Shown here one piece after another: positions 36,678 to 44,787 of a stretch of DNA of 64,000 bases. This DNA comes from Pseudoalteromonas tunicata (GTDB lineage: Bacteria > Pseudomonadota > Gammaproteobacteria > Enterobacterales > Alteromonadaceae): contig NZ_CP011033.1 in NCBI RefSeq assembly GCF_002310815.1, positions 558,001 to 622,000 on the forward strand, read 5' to 3'. The notes under the pieces are model-generated. The model saw nothing but the letters and a program-made list of their open reading frames with translations, had not been told where the DNA came from and did no database searches. How positions within the stretch are numbered: position 1 is the stretch's first letter; each line of letters begins with the position of its first letter. The translations under genes and the position numbers were made by a program.

Positions 36678-37545
36678 AAATATATACTCACATAAAACCG
36701 TTATTGATTGCCTCAAGCGGCCTGTTAATCATTTCGTGTACAACTATGCCGCCAAAATACACCGGGCAGATCCCGTTCGAGCGCGACTCAATTCACTGGA
36801 AGGTAACCAAAATCTTGCCAACATGGCTCCGATGGCTGTCAGAGATGCACGTACCGCGGTATTTAATGCAGAACAACCAAGCAAGGATCCTGAACTTGCC
36901 GATCACTTAGTATTCATTGCTGAACGTAAAGTTGATATTGCACAAGCAGAGTCACAACGACGGTATTTAGAACAACAGCGCAGTGAATTTATCGCTGAGC
37001 GTGACAATATGCAATTAGAGGCGCGTATCAAAGAGTCTGAATTAGCTAAATTATCAGCAACTCAAGCGAAAGACGAAGCCGCTCAAGCGCAGCAAAATCT
37101 ATATTATGCAAAACAAGAAACCGCAGGTGCCAAACAGAAAGTTAAGGATATACAACATCAACTTGACCAACTCGATGCGCGTAATTCCGCACGCGGGTCG
37201 GTGATCACCCTTGGTGATGTATTATTTGATTTTAACAAGTCTGATATTAAGCCTGCCGCGATTTCACATCTGGCAAAACTTGCGACATTTTTAAATACCA
37301 ACATCGACCGTAATATCACAATTGAAGGACATACCGATAATATCGGCAGTAAAAAATTCAATTTATTATTATCTCAGCGCCGAGCTGATTCTATAAAGGA
37401 CTACCTCATTGGCCAAGGCGTTGCGCGTGGGCGCATACAAACCTCAGGAAAAGGGATATCACTTCCCGTAATTGATAATACGACCGCCGACCACAGGGAA
37501 CAAAATAGGCGGGTAGAAGTGATTATTAGCGAGCCTGTGACTTAA
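36674..37545 (+). pseudogene. OmpA-family lipoprotein with DUF4398 region, interrupted by a 1-base frameshift
   Basis: The natural start is ATG 36674, overlapping the previous stop and encoding a lipoprotein signal (MKIYTHIKPLLIASSGLLIISC). The frame shifts at the GGG of 36764-36766: inserting one G would join TTMPPKYTG to ADPVRARLNSLEGNQ and give a continuous lipoprotein of about 290 residues. Downstream the frame is intact: DUF4398-like helices, a coiled region, then an OmpA C-terminal peptidoglycan-binding domain (ITLGDVLFDFNKSDIK, IEGHTDNIGSKKFNLLLSQRRADS, NRRVEVII). An alternative ATG at 36664 keeps the later frame open but lacks any signal. It could be a real mutation, a phase-variable tract or a sequencing error. 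Confidence 0.75.
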
Positions 37546-37642
37546 AGCGGCTTAATTGATCTTTAAATGATTCGTTAAAACTTTGAGCACCGACGCGAGT
37601 GGCCTGTTGAGCGGTTTAAGCTTCTATTTATACCCAACGAAT

Positions 37643-38620
37643 GAAGTATTTGACATCGATATTGCCGCGTATGCAGTGATGTCGAATCAGCAAAATGCCG
37701 GGAGCATTTTACAACAGCGAAGCTGGTCGACAGATGTAAGGCAGGAGCCTGAAATATTACCACTTGGTGCTGAGAGTGGATAGAAGTTGGGCATTAAATT
37801 GGTCAAAAGAGGAGGTGATTGAGCGCTGGTATCAGTTGTATAACCGCACAGTTTTGGTTGACCGCTACAGAAAAGGTGAGCAGCTTGATAAAGCATACAT
37901 GTATAGCGTCGATAAAACAGTGGAAGTGTGGCGAAATCGACTTTACGACATCAGTTGGTACATGCGCAATCTAAATGAATTTATAGCTAGAGAAGCGAAT
38001 AAAGAAGATAACTGCACAGGCCGATTTTATTCGCTGCCATCCATGGCGCTCACCCTTCGGGCTGCCTAGGGGCATTAAAATTCATTCCAGATGAATTTTT
38101 GGGAGGGCGATCCCTTTTAAATTAAGAGTAATCGCAAGCGCTATTAGACGAGCAAGCAGTACTCAGTAGCATGATGTACGTTGATTTAAACCCCCATCAG
38201 AGCCAAAATGGCTACAAACCTGCATAACAGCGACTTTACATCGATTCAAAAACGTATTGGGTATTATAAAAAACAGTCTACGTTAGAAAACACCGAACAA
38301 GTTACTCAGCAACCCAAGCAACTTAGGGCGTTTGGCAGTAATGCAAACAACCAAACCATTCCCTTTAAGTTACTGGGTTCTTTTCTACTGACAGCTAGAA
38401 CTCGCTGATTGGAGCGGGCGTCACATTGACCCAAAAAAGCGTGGTGCTATCAGCAAAACCCAACCCAAGATATTAGTTGAGCTAGGGATTGAAACTGCGG
38501 TCTGGCTTGAAACTTTACAAAACTTCAGGCGGCAATATAGCAATTTCGCAGGCCAACAAAATACGCTTAGACAATGCGCCCATCAACATCAACAAAGTTG
38601 GTATCGCGGGGTCGGTTAAC
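37643..38620 (+). pseudogene. Y1 (IS200-like/RAYT-type) transposase remnant, copy 1
   Basis: Pieces of one transposase appear in order but in different frames. FDIDIAAYAVMSN is followed by a 67-base insertion (37688-37754), then YHLVLRVDRSW...VIERWYQLYN...ISWYMRNLNEFIAREANKEDNCTGRF. After an inserted ~95-base hairpin-bearing stretch (about 38030-38125) come [36 protein letters not shown] and, after another shift, QLELADWSGRHIDPKKRGAISK...SWYRGVG. The normal protein has HUH-type His residues just after AYAVMSN; here that site is broken. At least four disruptions make it non-functional. Two more copies of its 3' part lie at 40250 and 42300. Confidence 0.85.
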
Positions 38621-38841
38621 TCGCAGTTTTAACCTTCATACAAGCAAACTAGGTATCCGCCTAATTTTGTAATGCCTGAAAATCGGACAATTCTTATAGC
38701 TCAAGCCAATTTATGCGCATCATCAGTTTTGATGGTGAAAATTCCCTAAATCAATTACTTCCACACTGAAGCCATTTAGCACATCAGTACATTTGATGGC
38801 GATTTTCAAGTTGCTATTTGATGCAAGTTATTTAAAATCAA
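37993..38841 (+). repeat. Long direct repeat, copy 1 (transposase 3' half plus tail)
   Basis: 849 bases that match 42413-43259 nearly base for base, covering the 3' half of the dead transposase, its inner hairpin insertion (AAAATTCAT / ATGAATTTT at 38077-38099) and about 220 bases of non-coding tail ending TTATTTAAAATCAA. A 392-base part (38229-38620) is also present at 40250-40641. Confidence 0.92.
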
Positions 38842-38879
38842 AGATATATTTTTGTCTGTCTTATATTTTGTTTTAGAAC

Positions 38880-39171
38880 GAGTATAGACACTCATTATTA
38901 CCTGACATCAGTCACAGATAACGCGCTAATTAGTAAAGCGATTAGGCACCATTGGTTGATATAAAACCAACAACACTGGATATTGGATGTCGTGTTTAAA
39001 GATGATGCATCTCAAATTTACGATCCGTTAAGTGCACAACATATGGCGTTATTTCGTCGAGTGGTTAGAAACATGGTAAAACAGCATACGAAAAGTAATA
39101 GTTCAATAAGAAGTAAGTGCGTAAGAGCTTGTTATGACGATGCTTTTAGAGAGGAATTGTTGTTCGGTTAA
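38880..39171 (+). pseudogene. ISAs1-type DDE transposase, C-terminal remnant
   Basis: The frame reads THYYLTSVTDNALISKAIRHHWLI, then a stop (TAA at 38962-38964), then NQQHWILDVVFKDDASQ... to FREELLFG and a natural stop. The HW-IEN--HW-LDVVF-DDA pattern is the C-terminal Glu region of ISAs1/IS4-like DDE transposases. One G to T change (GAA to TAA) in HWLIEN would explain the stop. The N-terminal three quarters are absent. It lies between two copies of the tail sequence (38835 and 39222), so it is debris in the island. Confidence 0.7.
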
Positions 39172-39292
39172 CATCGTTAATAAAGTGTGCTCGCGCCCTG
39201 TCTTTGAAATAGATATTGTATTGTTTATTAATACAAATTATTTTAAATCAACGAGATATCTATGAGTGGCATATATTGGCTTTTTCAGAAAG

Positions 39293-39399
39293 CCACATGA
39301 ACAGATGTTAACGAACAAAAAGAATAAACGATTTATTTTGTATTTTTTACAAGATAAAAACCGCTCATGCTTGCAAAGTGGGTCGTGTCCATATATGTC
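39293..39399 (+). repeat. 107-bp repeat, copy A
   Basis: Starts CCACATGAACAG and ends CCATATATGTC. Matches 42164-42270 (inverted) and 44681-44787 (direct) at the same length with few differences. A copy of the transposase tail (ATTTTAAATCAACGAGATAT, 39239-39258) stands just before it, so it is probably the outer end of the transposase-bearing element. Confidence 0.88.
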
Positions 39400-39500
39400 A
39401 GATATTTCTATTCTAGAGATTGGATAAACGTGATTTAATCTTTAATGAAATTGGTACAAGACAGCAATATGTTATCTGTGCTCCATCTTAATTTCGCTAC
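39400..39500 (+). other. Possible 3' end of a lost gene before a terminator
   Basis: A short frame (about 39418-39492) ending KRDLIFNEIGTRQQYVICAPS then TAA, followed closely by a strong terminator. It has no convincing start and may be the remnant tip of a larger gene (for example an old toxin tip) cut by the repeat. Weak evidence. Confidence 0.25.
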
Positions 39501-39526
39501 AAAAAACTCGCTTCGGCGAGTTTTTT
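39501..39526 (+). terminator. Strong rho-independent terminator
   Basis: AAAAAACTCGC / GCGAGTTTTTT with a TTCG tetraloop, a textbook bidirectional terminator with no intact gene directly upstream, which supports the idea of a lost gene. Confidence 0.9.
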
Positions 39527-39625
39527 GTTCATTATTTACTTCACTTTACTTTACTTTATGCAATACACTTATTTTAAGCTATTTAAATGGATTAAATAGT
39601 GTTGCGTTTTTTAAAAGGAACCTTT

Positions 39626-40429
39626 ATGAAGTATTTCATTCTACTCACTATCATTTCAAATATATTTATATCAACTTACACACAAGCTTCTCAACCAACA
39701 ACTGCAATTTATTGTGATTACTGTAGTGCCCAAGGTAAGGAAGTTAATGCCTTAAGTTCAGCATTTATGAATGGTCAAAAAATTTGGGTAATAGACCAGC
39801 AAGGTACTGATTTTATTATCGAAGAGTACCGTGCTGTTCAGCAATCCTCTGGCGATATTAGTCAAGTAGATGACTTTTATGTTGAATTGATTTCTACGCA
39901 CCATAAAAGTTCAGCGCTATCTAAAGCAGTCAGTAATGCCATTATTGCCATGCGTAATGCGATGATTAGCATAGACGAAAGCATATCCCATATACAATTA
40001 CCAGCAGATGATGAGTTTCAAAGTGCTTTTCAAATTGCCAGTTTTCATAAACAGTTTTCTGGTCAAATGAGTGATAGGATTATGAATGATTCTCATATCA
40101 AACAACAATTTGATATTATTGATGCGCAAATGCAGCAATTGCAAGCCAACTTATCTATATCATTACCATTTATTGGTACCTCCTTAAACTTATCAAGTCA
40201 AATAAGGGTTATGTTCAATGATGGCACATCGGCAGAAATGACCGTAGATAGCGACTTTACGTCGATTCAAAAACGTATTGGGTATTATAAAAAACAGTCT
40301 ACGTTAGAAAACACCGAACAAGTTACTCAGCAACCCAAGCAACTTATGGCGTTTGGCAGTAATGCAAACAACCAAACCATTCCCTTTAAGTTACTGGGTT
40401 CTTTTCTACTCACAGCTAGAACTCGCTGA
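39626..40429 (+). CDS. Secreted unknown protein fused to a transposase-derived tail
   Basis: 267 residues from ATG 39626 (AAAAGGAACC upstream). Signal peptide about 1-22 (ends YTQAS), then TTAIYCDYCSAQG with a CxxC pair, and a mostly helical part to about residue 208 (...SSQIRVMFNDGTSAEMTVD). At 40250 the sequence becomes identical to the dead transposase repeat: the last ~60 residues ([16 protein letters not shown]... to the stop) are transposase sequence in frame. The natural C-terminus has therefore been replaced or cut off. No family recognised. Whether the chimera is stable or functional is unknown. Confidence 0.65.
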   Translation: MKYFILLTIISNIFISTYTQASQPTTAIYCDYCSAQGKEVNALSSAFMNGQKIWVIDQQGTDFIIEEYRAVQQSSGDISQVDDFYVELISTHHKSSALSKAVSNAIIAMRNAMISIDESISHIQLPADDEFQSAFQIASFHKQFSGQMSDRIMNDSHIKQQFDIIDAQMQQLQANLSISLPFIGTSLNLSSQIRVMFNDGTSAEMTVDSDFTSIQKRIGYYKKQSTLENTEQVTQQPKQLMAFGSNANNQTIPFKLLGSFLLTARTR

Positions 40430-40866
40430 TTGGAGCGGGCGTCACATTGACCCAAAAAAGCGTGGTGCTATCAGCAAAACCCAACCCAAGATATTAGTTG
40501 AGCTAGGGATTGAAACTGCGGTCTGGCTTGAAACTTTACAAAACTTCAGGCGGCAATATAGCAATTTCGCAGGCCAACAAAATACGCTTAGACAATGCGC
40601 CCATCAACATCAACAAAGTTGGTATCGCGGGGTCGGTTAACTATCACATTTACCTGTTTTTGCGGGTAAACAAGGCACAGCCTAGTTTTATCATGCCCAA
40701 AAATCCGATATTTCATGCCAATTTATGCTCACCAGTGGTTTTGATGTAAAAAGCCGCAATATAAATTTCTCTCAAGCAGCCTTTATTTAAATCCATTACT
40801 CCCTTTGATATCGATTTTGTGTTTTTTTAATACAAACTATTTAAAATCAACAAGATATTTATGAAT
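40250..40866 (+). repeat. Transposase 3' remnant and tail, copy 2
   Basis: 40250-40641 is nearly identical to 38229-38620 and 42648-43038, including the same frameshift between the GSFLLTARTR end and the LADWSGRHIDPKKRG segment. From 40642 on it diverges but stays recognisably related to the tails of the other copies, ending AACTATTTAAAATCAACAAGATATTTATG. The gap 40641-40977 holds only this tail and a terminator. Confidence 0.88.
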
Positions 40867-40890
40867 GTCGGATATTTTTTGCAAACAAAG

Positions 40891-40915
40891 AAACCCCTGT
40901 GCAAGGCAGGGGTTT
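40891..40915. terminator. Bidirectional terminator
   Basis: AAACCCCTG / CAGGGGTTT with a 7-base loop, downstream of the minus-strand secreted-protein gene that ends at 40978. Confidence 0.75.
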
Positions 40916-40977
40916 TGCGGATAGCTCTATATTTAACTTATAGCAGCTATGAAATAATGCTGATAGTCAGACGCTTA

Positions 40978-41835
40978 CTAGAAATTTCTTAGTTTTGTAA
41001 TTACGCCTTCTATCTCCGAAAATTTATCAGCATAGTATCGCCTTTCGGCTAGTTCCTTGTCAATTTCCCACTCTTCCATATCTTGGGCAATCCAAGGGTT
41101 GTTGGTGTGCCCAAGAGTAACCGCGGCTTGTATGTTGCCGTGCGGGTCGACTAATTGGCACGCTTCTTCATAATATTGGTCATAAGGAGAGGTAATCATG
41201 TCGCAATTTTCTCTCAGCGGTAAATCAGCTTGTTTCTTTGCCGTTAATAGTGACTCAAGACGATTAGCAAGTAGGTTAGCTCTGGCGCGCACGGCGTTTT
41301 GAGTGATAAATCCCTGCAGGTGTCGTTCAACATAGATAGACAGGTTTAACGATGCCGCCAAAGCAAGCGTGTCGGCCATGTAATAATATTTATCGTTAAA
41401 TTGGCTATTCAGCGCATGATGAGTAATGAGGCCGTCTGAGTCAGTTAATAAACTCCCCAGGACTGCAATATCAGGGGTTCCATTTGCTGCGGTATCGTTG
41501 AAATACTGCATACTCAATTGGATAGACTCTAGCTCTGCAAAGTATTCAAATTCGGCGGTATCCACCAGTTCAATGCGAACTCTGTCCTGAATTGCTTGTA
41601 AACTTTCCTGGCTGAGATTGACATAACTTGGGGCTGAAGAGCCAAAAATAGCATCAATAAGAAGAGAGGATAATTGCCCTCCCGCAAAACTGATAAATTT
41701 GTCCTTTGCTTTGTCTAATATCTGCTCACCAAACGAAGCTGCATCATTTTCTTCGCCAGCAAATGCACTTCCAGAACTAAAGCTTAACGTTAATCCGAAG
41801 CAAATCGCAATAGGTAGTTTTTTAAATAGCATCAT
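40978..41835 (-). CDS. Secreted protein of unknown function
   Basis: 285 residues from ATG 41835 (AAGGA upstream; ATG 41832 is equally possible). Signal peptide about 1-27 (ends GSAFAGE). A short helix-rich start with a small hydrophobic patch (KFISFAGGQLSSLLIDAIFG) is followed by a long helical region (ALNSQFNDKYYYMADTLALAASLNLSIYVERHLQGFITQ) and a charged C-terminus (IDKELAERRYYADKFSEIEGV). Two cysteines (CDMI, ACQL) could form a disulfide. No family recognised. It sits alone in the repeat-rich island, so it may be cargo. The intact signal, RBS and terminator argue that it is a real gene. Confidence 0.75.
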   Translation of the reverse strand: MMLFKKLPIAICFGLTLSFSSGSAFAGEENDAASFGEQILDKAKDKFISFAGGQLSSLLIDAIFGSSAPSYVNLSQESLQAIQDRVRIELVDTAEFEYFAELESIQLSMQYFNDTAANGTPDIAVLGSLLTDSDGLITHHALNSQFNDKYYYMADTLALAASLNLSIYVERHLQGFITQNAVRARANLLANRLESLLTAKKQADLPLRENCDMITSPYDQYYEEACQLVDPHGNIQAAVTLGHTNNPWIAQDMEEWEIDKELAERRYYADKFSEIEGVITKLRNF

Positions 41836-42163
41836 TTTTTCCTTAAAGTTTAATACAAGTGTTTATCCTGAGAATATTCATATCTGAACTATTTATGGGT
41901 ACAAATGTAACCTACCTGACTTTTTATGTAAACGATCATTGGTTTTTCATAATAAAAATTTAACATTTAGTAGACGGGGATTAGAAGTGACGCATAACTA
42001 ATATAACTTTCGATATACCTACGGCCATTCAGGCATTGTGCAAACTAAGCAGCTACTTCTGAAACTGGACCATTTTGAAAAAGTGCTGAAGATAAAGCCG
42101 TCGGTTCAAGCCTGGCTGTAATAAAATGTCATGGTGTTGCAACATCAGTGGAACAGAATACTA
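41836..42163. other. Degenerate sequence upstream of the inverted repeat
   Basis: No intact gene. A short frame at about 42023-42121 (GHSGIVQTKQLLLKLDHF... to TAA) may be the tail of a lost gene but has no start and no recognised family. Confidence 0.3.
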
Positions 42164-42270
42164 GACAAATATGGACACGGCCCACTTTGCAAGTTTGAGC
42201 GGTTTTTATCTTGTAAAAAATACAAAAAAAATCGTTTATTCTTTTTGTTTGTTAACATCTGTTCATGTGG
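42164..42270 (-). repeat. 107-bp repeat, copy B (inverted)
   Basis: Reverse complement of 39293-39399, same length. It forms an inverted pair with copies A and C, flanking the copy-2 segment on one side and the copy-3 plus IS segment on the other. Confidence 0.88.
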
Positions 42271-42299
42271 TTTTCTAATTAATTGAAAGACATATAAGA

Positions 42300-43038
42300 C
42301 ATATATGTACAACGTTGATAAAACGGTCGAAGTGTGGCGTAATCGACTTTACGACATCAGTTGGTACATGCGACTTTCGTTTTAAAATAAGTAAACGAGT
42401 TTATTGCCAGAAAAGCGAATAAAGAAGATAACTGCACAGGCCGATTTTATTCGCTGCCATCCAAGGCGCTCACCCTTCGGGCTGCCTAGGGGCATTAAAA
42501 TTCATTCCTGATGAATTTTTGGGAGGGCGATCCCTTTTAAATTAAGAGTAATCGCAAGCGCTATTAGACGAGCAAGCTGTACTCAGTTGCATGATGTACG
42601 TCGATTTAAACCCCATTAGAGCCAAATTGGCTACAAACCTGCATGACAGCGACTTTACATCGATTCAAAAACGTATTGAGTATTATAAAAACAGTCCACG
42701 TTAGAAAAAACCGAACAAGTTACTCAGCAACCCAAGCAACTTATGGCGTTTGGCAGTAATGCAAACAACCAAACCATTCCCTTTAAGTTACTGGGTTCTT
42801 TTCTACTCACAGCTAGAACTCGCCGATTGGAGCGGGGGTCACATTGACCCAAAAAAGCGTGGTGCTATCAGCAAAACCCAACCCAAGATATTAGTTGAGC
42901 TAGGGATTGAAACTGCAGTCTGGCTTGAAACTTTACAAAACTTCAGGCGGCAATATAGCAATTTCACAGGCCAGCAAAATACGCTTAGACAATGCGTCCA
43001 TCAACATCAACAAAGTTGGTATCGCGGGGTCGGTTAAC
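42300..43038 (+). pseudogene. Y1 (RAYT-type) transposase remnant, copy 3
   Basis: It begins inside the gene (VDKTVEVWRNRLYDISWYM), then has a scrambled stretch, EDNCTGRF and the same hairpin insertion as copy 1. After [10 protein letters not shown], the [30 protein letters not shown] part is better preserved than in copy 1. A base is missing in an A run near 42690 and the frameshift before LADWSG is shared with the other copies. No N-terminal catalytic part. Non-functional. Confidence 0.85.
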
Positions 43039-43259
43039 TCGCAGTTTTAACCTTCATACAAGCAAACTAGGCATCCGCTTAATTTTGTAATGCCTGAAAA
43101 TCGGACAATTCTTATAGCTCAAGCCAATTTATGCGCATCATCAGTTTTGATGGTGAAAATTCCCTAAATCAATTACTTCCACACTGAAGCCATTTAGCAC
43201 ATCAGTACATTTGATGGCGATTTTCAAGTTGCTATTTGATGCAAGTTATTTAAAATCAA
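42413..43259 (+). repeat. Long direct repeat, copy 3
   Basis: 847 bases matching 37993-38841. The IS110-type element follows within about 20 bases of its end. Confidence 0.92.
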
Positions 43260-43352
43260 TGAGATATTTATGGCTGATGAGATGGACACTCCCAAAACGG
43301 CGTCTATGCGCCAAACTGGAAGTGAAACTCAGTTATTCTAGGAGCATCCATC

Positions 43353-44372
43353 ATGAAGTGTAGAACTATTGGCATTGATTTAGCAAAATCTGTTTTCCAA
43401 GCGTGTGGAGTGAATCAACATCTAAAACCTGTTTTTAATCAACGATTAGCTAGGCGTGATTTTTATGCTTTTATGGCAGAGCAACCGCCCACGCAAGTGG
43501 TGATGGAAGCCTGTTATTCATCCCATTATTGGGGTCGAGAATTAACCCAATTAGGGCATACTGTCTGCCTAATCCCCGCTCAACATGTTACGCCCTTTGT
43601 TCGAGGGAATAAAAATGACCGCAATGATGCTCTAGCCATTGTTGAAGCAAGTCAACGACCTAACATTCGATTTGTGCCGATAAAAAGTGAAGCGCAACAA
43701 GAAGTCATGGCATTACATCGTATTCGTGAACGGTTAATCAAAAACAAAACGGCCTTAACAAACCAAGCACATGGTTTATTGAGTGACTTTGGGATTATTT
43801 TTAGCCAAGGAGAGCGCTGCTTTTCTGTCATGGCCCATATCGTCGCGGCAAGCTCACACGTGAGCGAAAATATAAAATCTCTTGTTGCCATGTTGCATGA
43901 AGAGTTTTTAGGGCTTAAAGCCAAGTTAAAAGTAATCGAAGCCAAATTAAAACAAAACTTAACCCAGTTTCCACAAGCAGAAATACTGCTTAGTGTGCCA
44001 GGAGTTGGTTACATCATCGCTTCCGCGTTAATTGCCTGCATTGATAAAGGGCAAGCATTTAAAAGCGCAAAAGATTTTGCTGTTTGGTTGGGAATAACAC
44101 CGCGCCAATATGCATCAGGTTCACATAGTTATATGGGCAAAATATCAAAGCGAGGCCATCGTTATTTACGCAAGCAACTCATTCATGGCGCCAGAGCCGT
44201 CCTTAATCGCTATAAAAATGAAAACGATGCGCTCAAGGTGTGGGGTGAATCGGTCGCACATCGACGTGGTTTTAATAAAGCGGTGGTTGCAATTGCTCAT
44301 AAACTTGCGCGAATTGTTTGGCACTTGTTGCAAAAAGATGTGATGTACCAACCTCAACATATAAAGGCCTAA
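43353..44372 (+). CDS. IS110-family transposase (DEDD recombinase)
   Basis: 339 residues, intact. N-terminal DEDD RuvC-like domain: Asp9 in GIDLAKSVF, Glu in VVMEACYSSHYW, and the Asp pair in NKNDRNDALAI. C-terminal Transposase_20 domain: LLSVPGVGYIIASALIACI, FAVWLGITPRQYASG and RGHRYLRKQLIHGARA, which includes the serine region used for strand cleavage. These enzymes insert with target choice guided by an element-encoded RNA. RBS AGGAGC precedes the ATG. The frame is undamaged, so the element may be active. A short left end and long right end resemble the IS1111 group. Confidence 0.95.
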   Translation: MKCRTIGIDLAKSVFQACGVNQHLKPVFNQRLARRDFYAFMAEQPPTQVVMEACYSSHYWGRELTQLGHTVCLIPAQHVTPFVRGNKNDRNDALAIVEASQRPNIRFVPIKSEAQQEVMALHRIRERLIKNKTALTNQAHGLLSDFGIIFSQGERCFSVMAHIVAASSHVSENIKSLVAMLHEEFLGLKAKLKVIEAKLKQNLTQFPQAEILLSVPGVGYIIASALIACIDKGQAFKSAKDFAVWLGITPRQYASGSHSYMGKISKRGHRYLRKQLIHGARAVLNRYKNENDALKVWGESVAHRRGFNKAVVAIAHKLARIVWHLLQKDVMYQPQHIKA

Positions 44373-44374
44373 CA

Positions 44375-44640
44375 TGAAGATTTCACACCATAACGTTATT
44401 TGTAAATGGTTACTAATTAAGCCATTACCTAAATAGCAACGGGTTGTTCACACCACTGTTAGCTAACACATGTTGATGAGTAAACGGTTTTCCCGCTTGA
44501 AAATAACCTGGGTGAGACAAGGGTTTAAAATCCGTGTGGGTGTTTAGGTATTTCAAGTACGGAATTCATCAGAGGCCGGCGGGAGTCAACTCCCGCCACT
44601 CTTCTCCTCAGAATCAGAGGAAAGAACAGAGCCTGTATAT
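44375..44640 (+). ncRNA. Putative bridge/seek RNA region at the right end of the IS110-type element
   Basis: Non-coding and structured: a perfect 9-bp hairpin GGCGGGAGT / ACTCCCGCC (44578-44597) followed by a TCCTC / GAGGA hairpin (about 44604-44620). In IS1111-group elements the guide RNA is encoded downstream of the transposase gene, which fits this position and size. RNA ends and guide loops cannot be set by eye. Confidence 0.45.
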
Positions 44641-44680
44641 ATGTCAGTGCTGATATTTTTAATATCTATTTATCAGAAAA

Positions 44681-44787
44681 CCATATGAACATATGTTAAC
44701 AAACAAAAAGAACACACTATTTATTTTGTATTTTTTACAAGATAAAAACAGCTCATGCTTGCAAAGTCGGTCGTGTCCATATATGTC
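44681..44787 (+). repeat. 107-bp repeat, copy C
   Basis: Same orientation as copy A and same length. Its end (GTGTCCATATATGTC) abuts the first Rhs-like codons, so the repeat marks the point where the Rhs gene lost its 5' part. Confidence 0.88.

Larger units (their letters stand above)
43274..44660 (+). mobile_element. IS110-family (IS1111-group-like) insertion sequence
   Basis: About 1.4 kb: a short left end (under 90 bases before the gene), one transposase gene, and a long structured right end of about 270 bases. A GCTGAT motif occurs at both junctions (about 43273 and 44649) and may mark the target or crossover. The element separates the tail of transposase copy 3 from the 107-bp repeat at 44681, which adjoin at 39.2-39.3 kb. 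Exact ends are not certain, as IS110 elements lack clear terminal inverted repeats. Confidence 0.65.

Noticed and set aside
40353-40640. Independent small gene (95 residues) at 40353, also at 42750
   Set aside because: These are the +1-shifted C-terminal part of the dead Y1 transposase (LADWSGRHIDPKKRG...), not genes of their own.
37993-43259. Repeats in the island as a CRISPR array
   Set aside because: The repeats are 100-850 bp, few, and not regularly spaced; no cas genes are present.
44693-44787. Reading of the first 32 codons of the Rhs frame as its natural N-terminus
   Set aside because: These bases are the 107-bp repeat also found at 39293 and 42164, so the open frame there is accidental.
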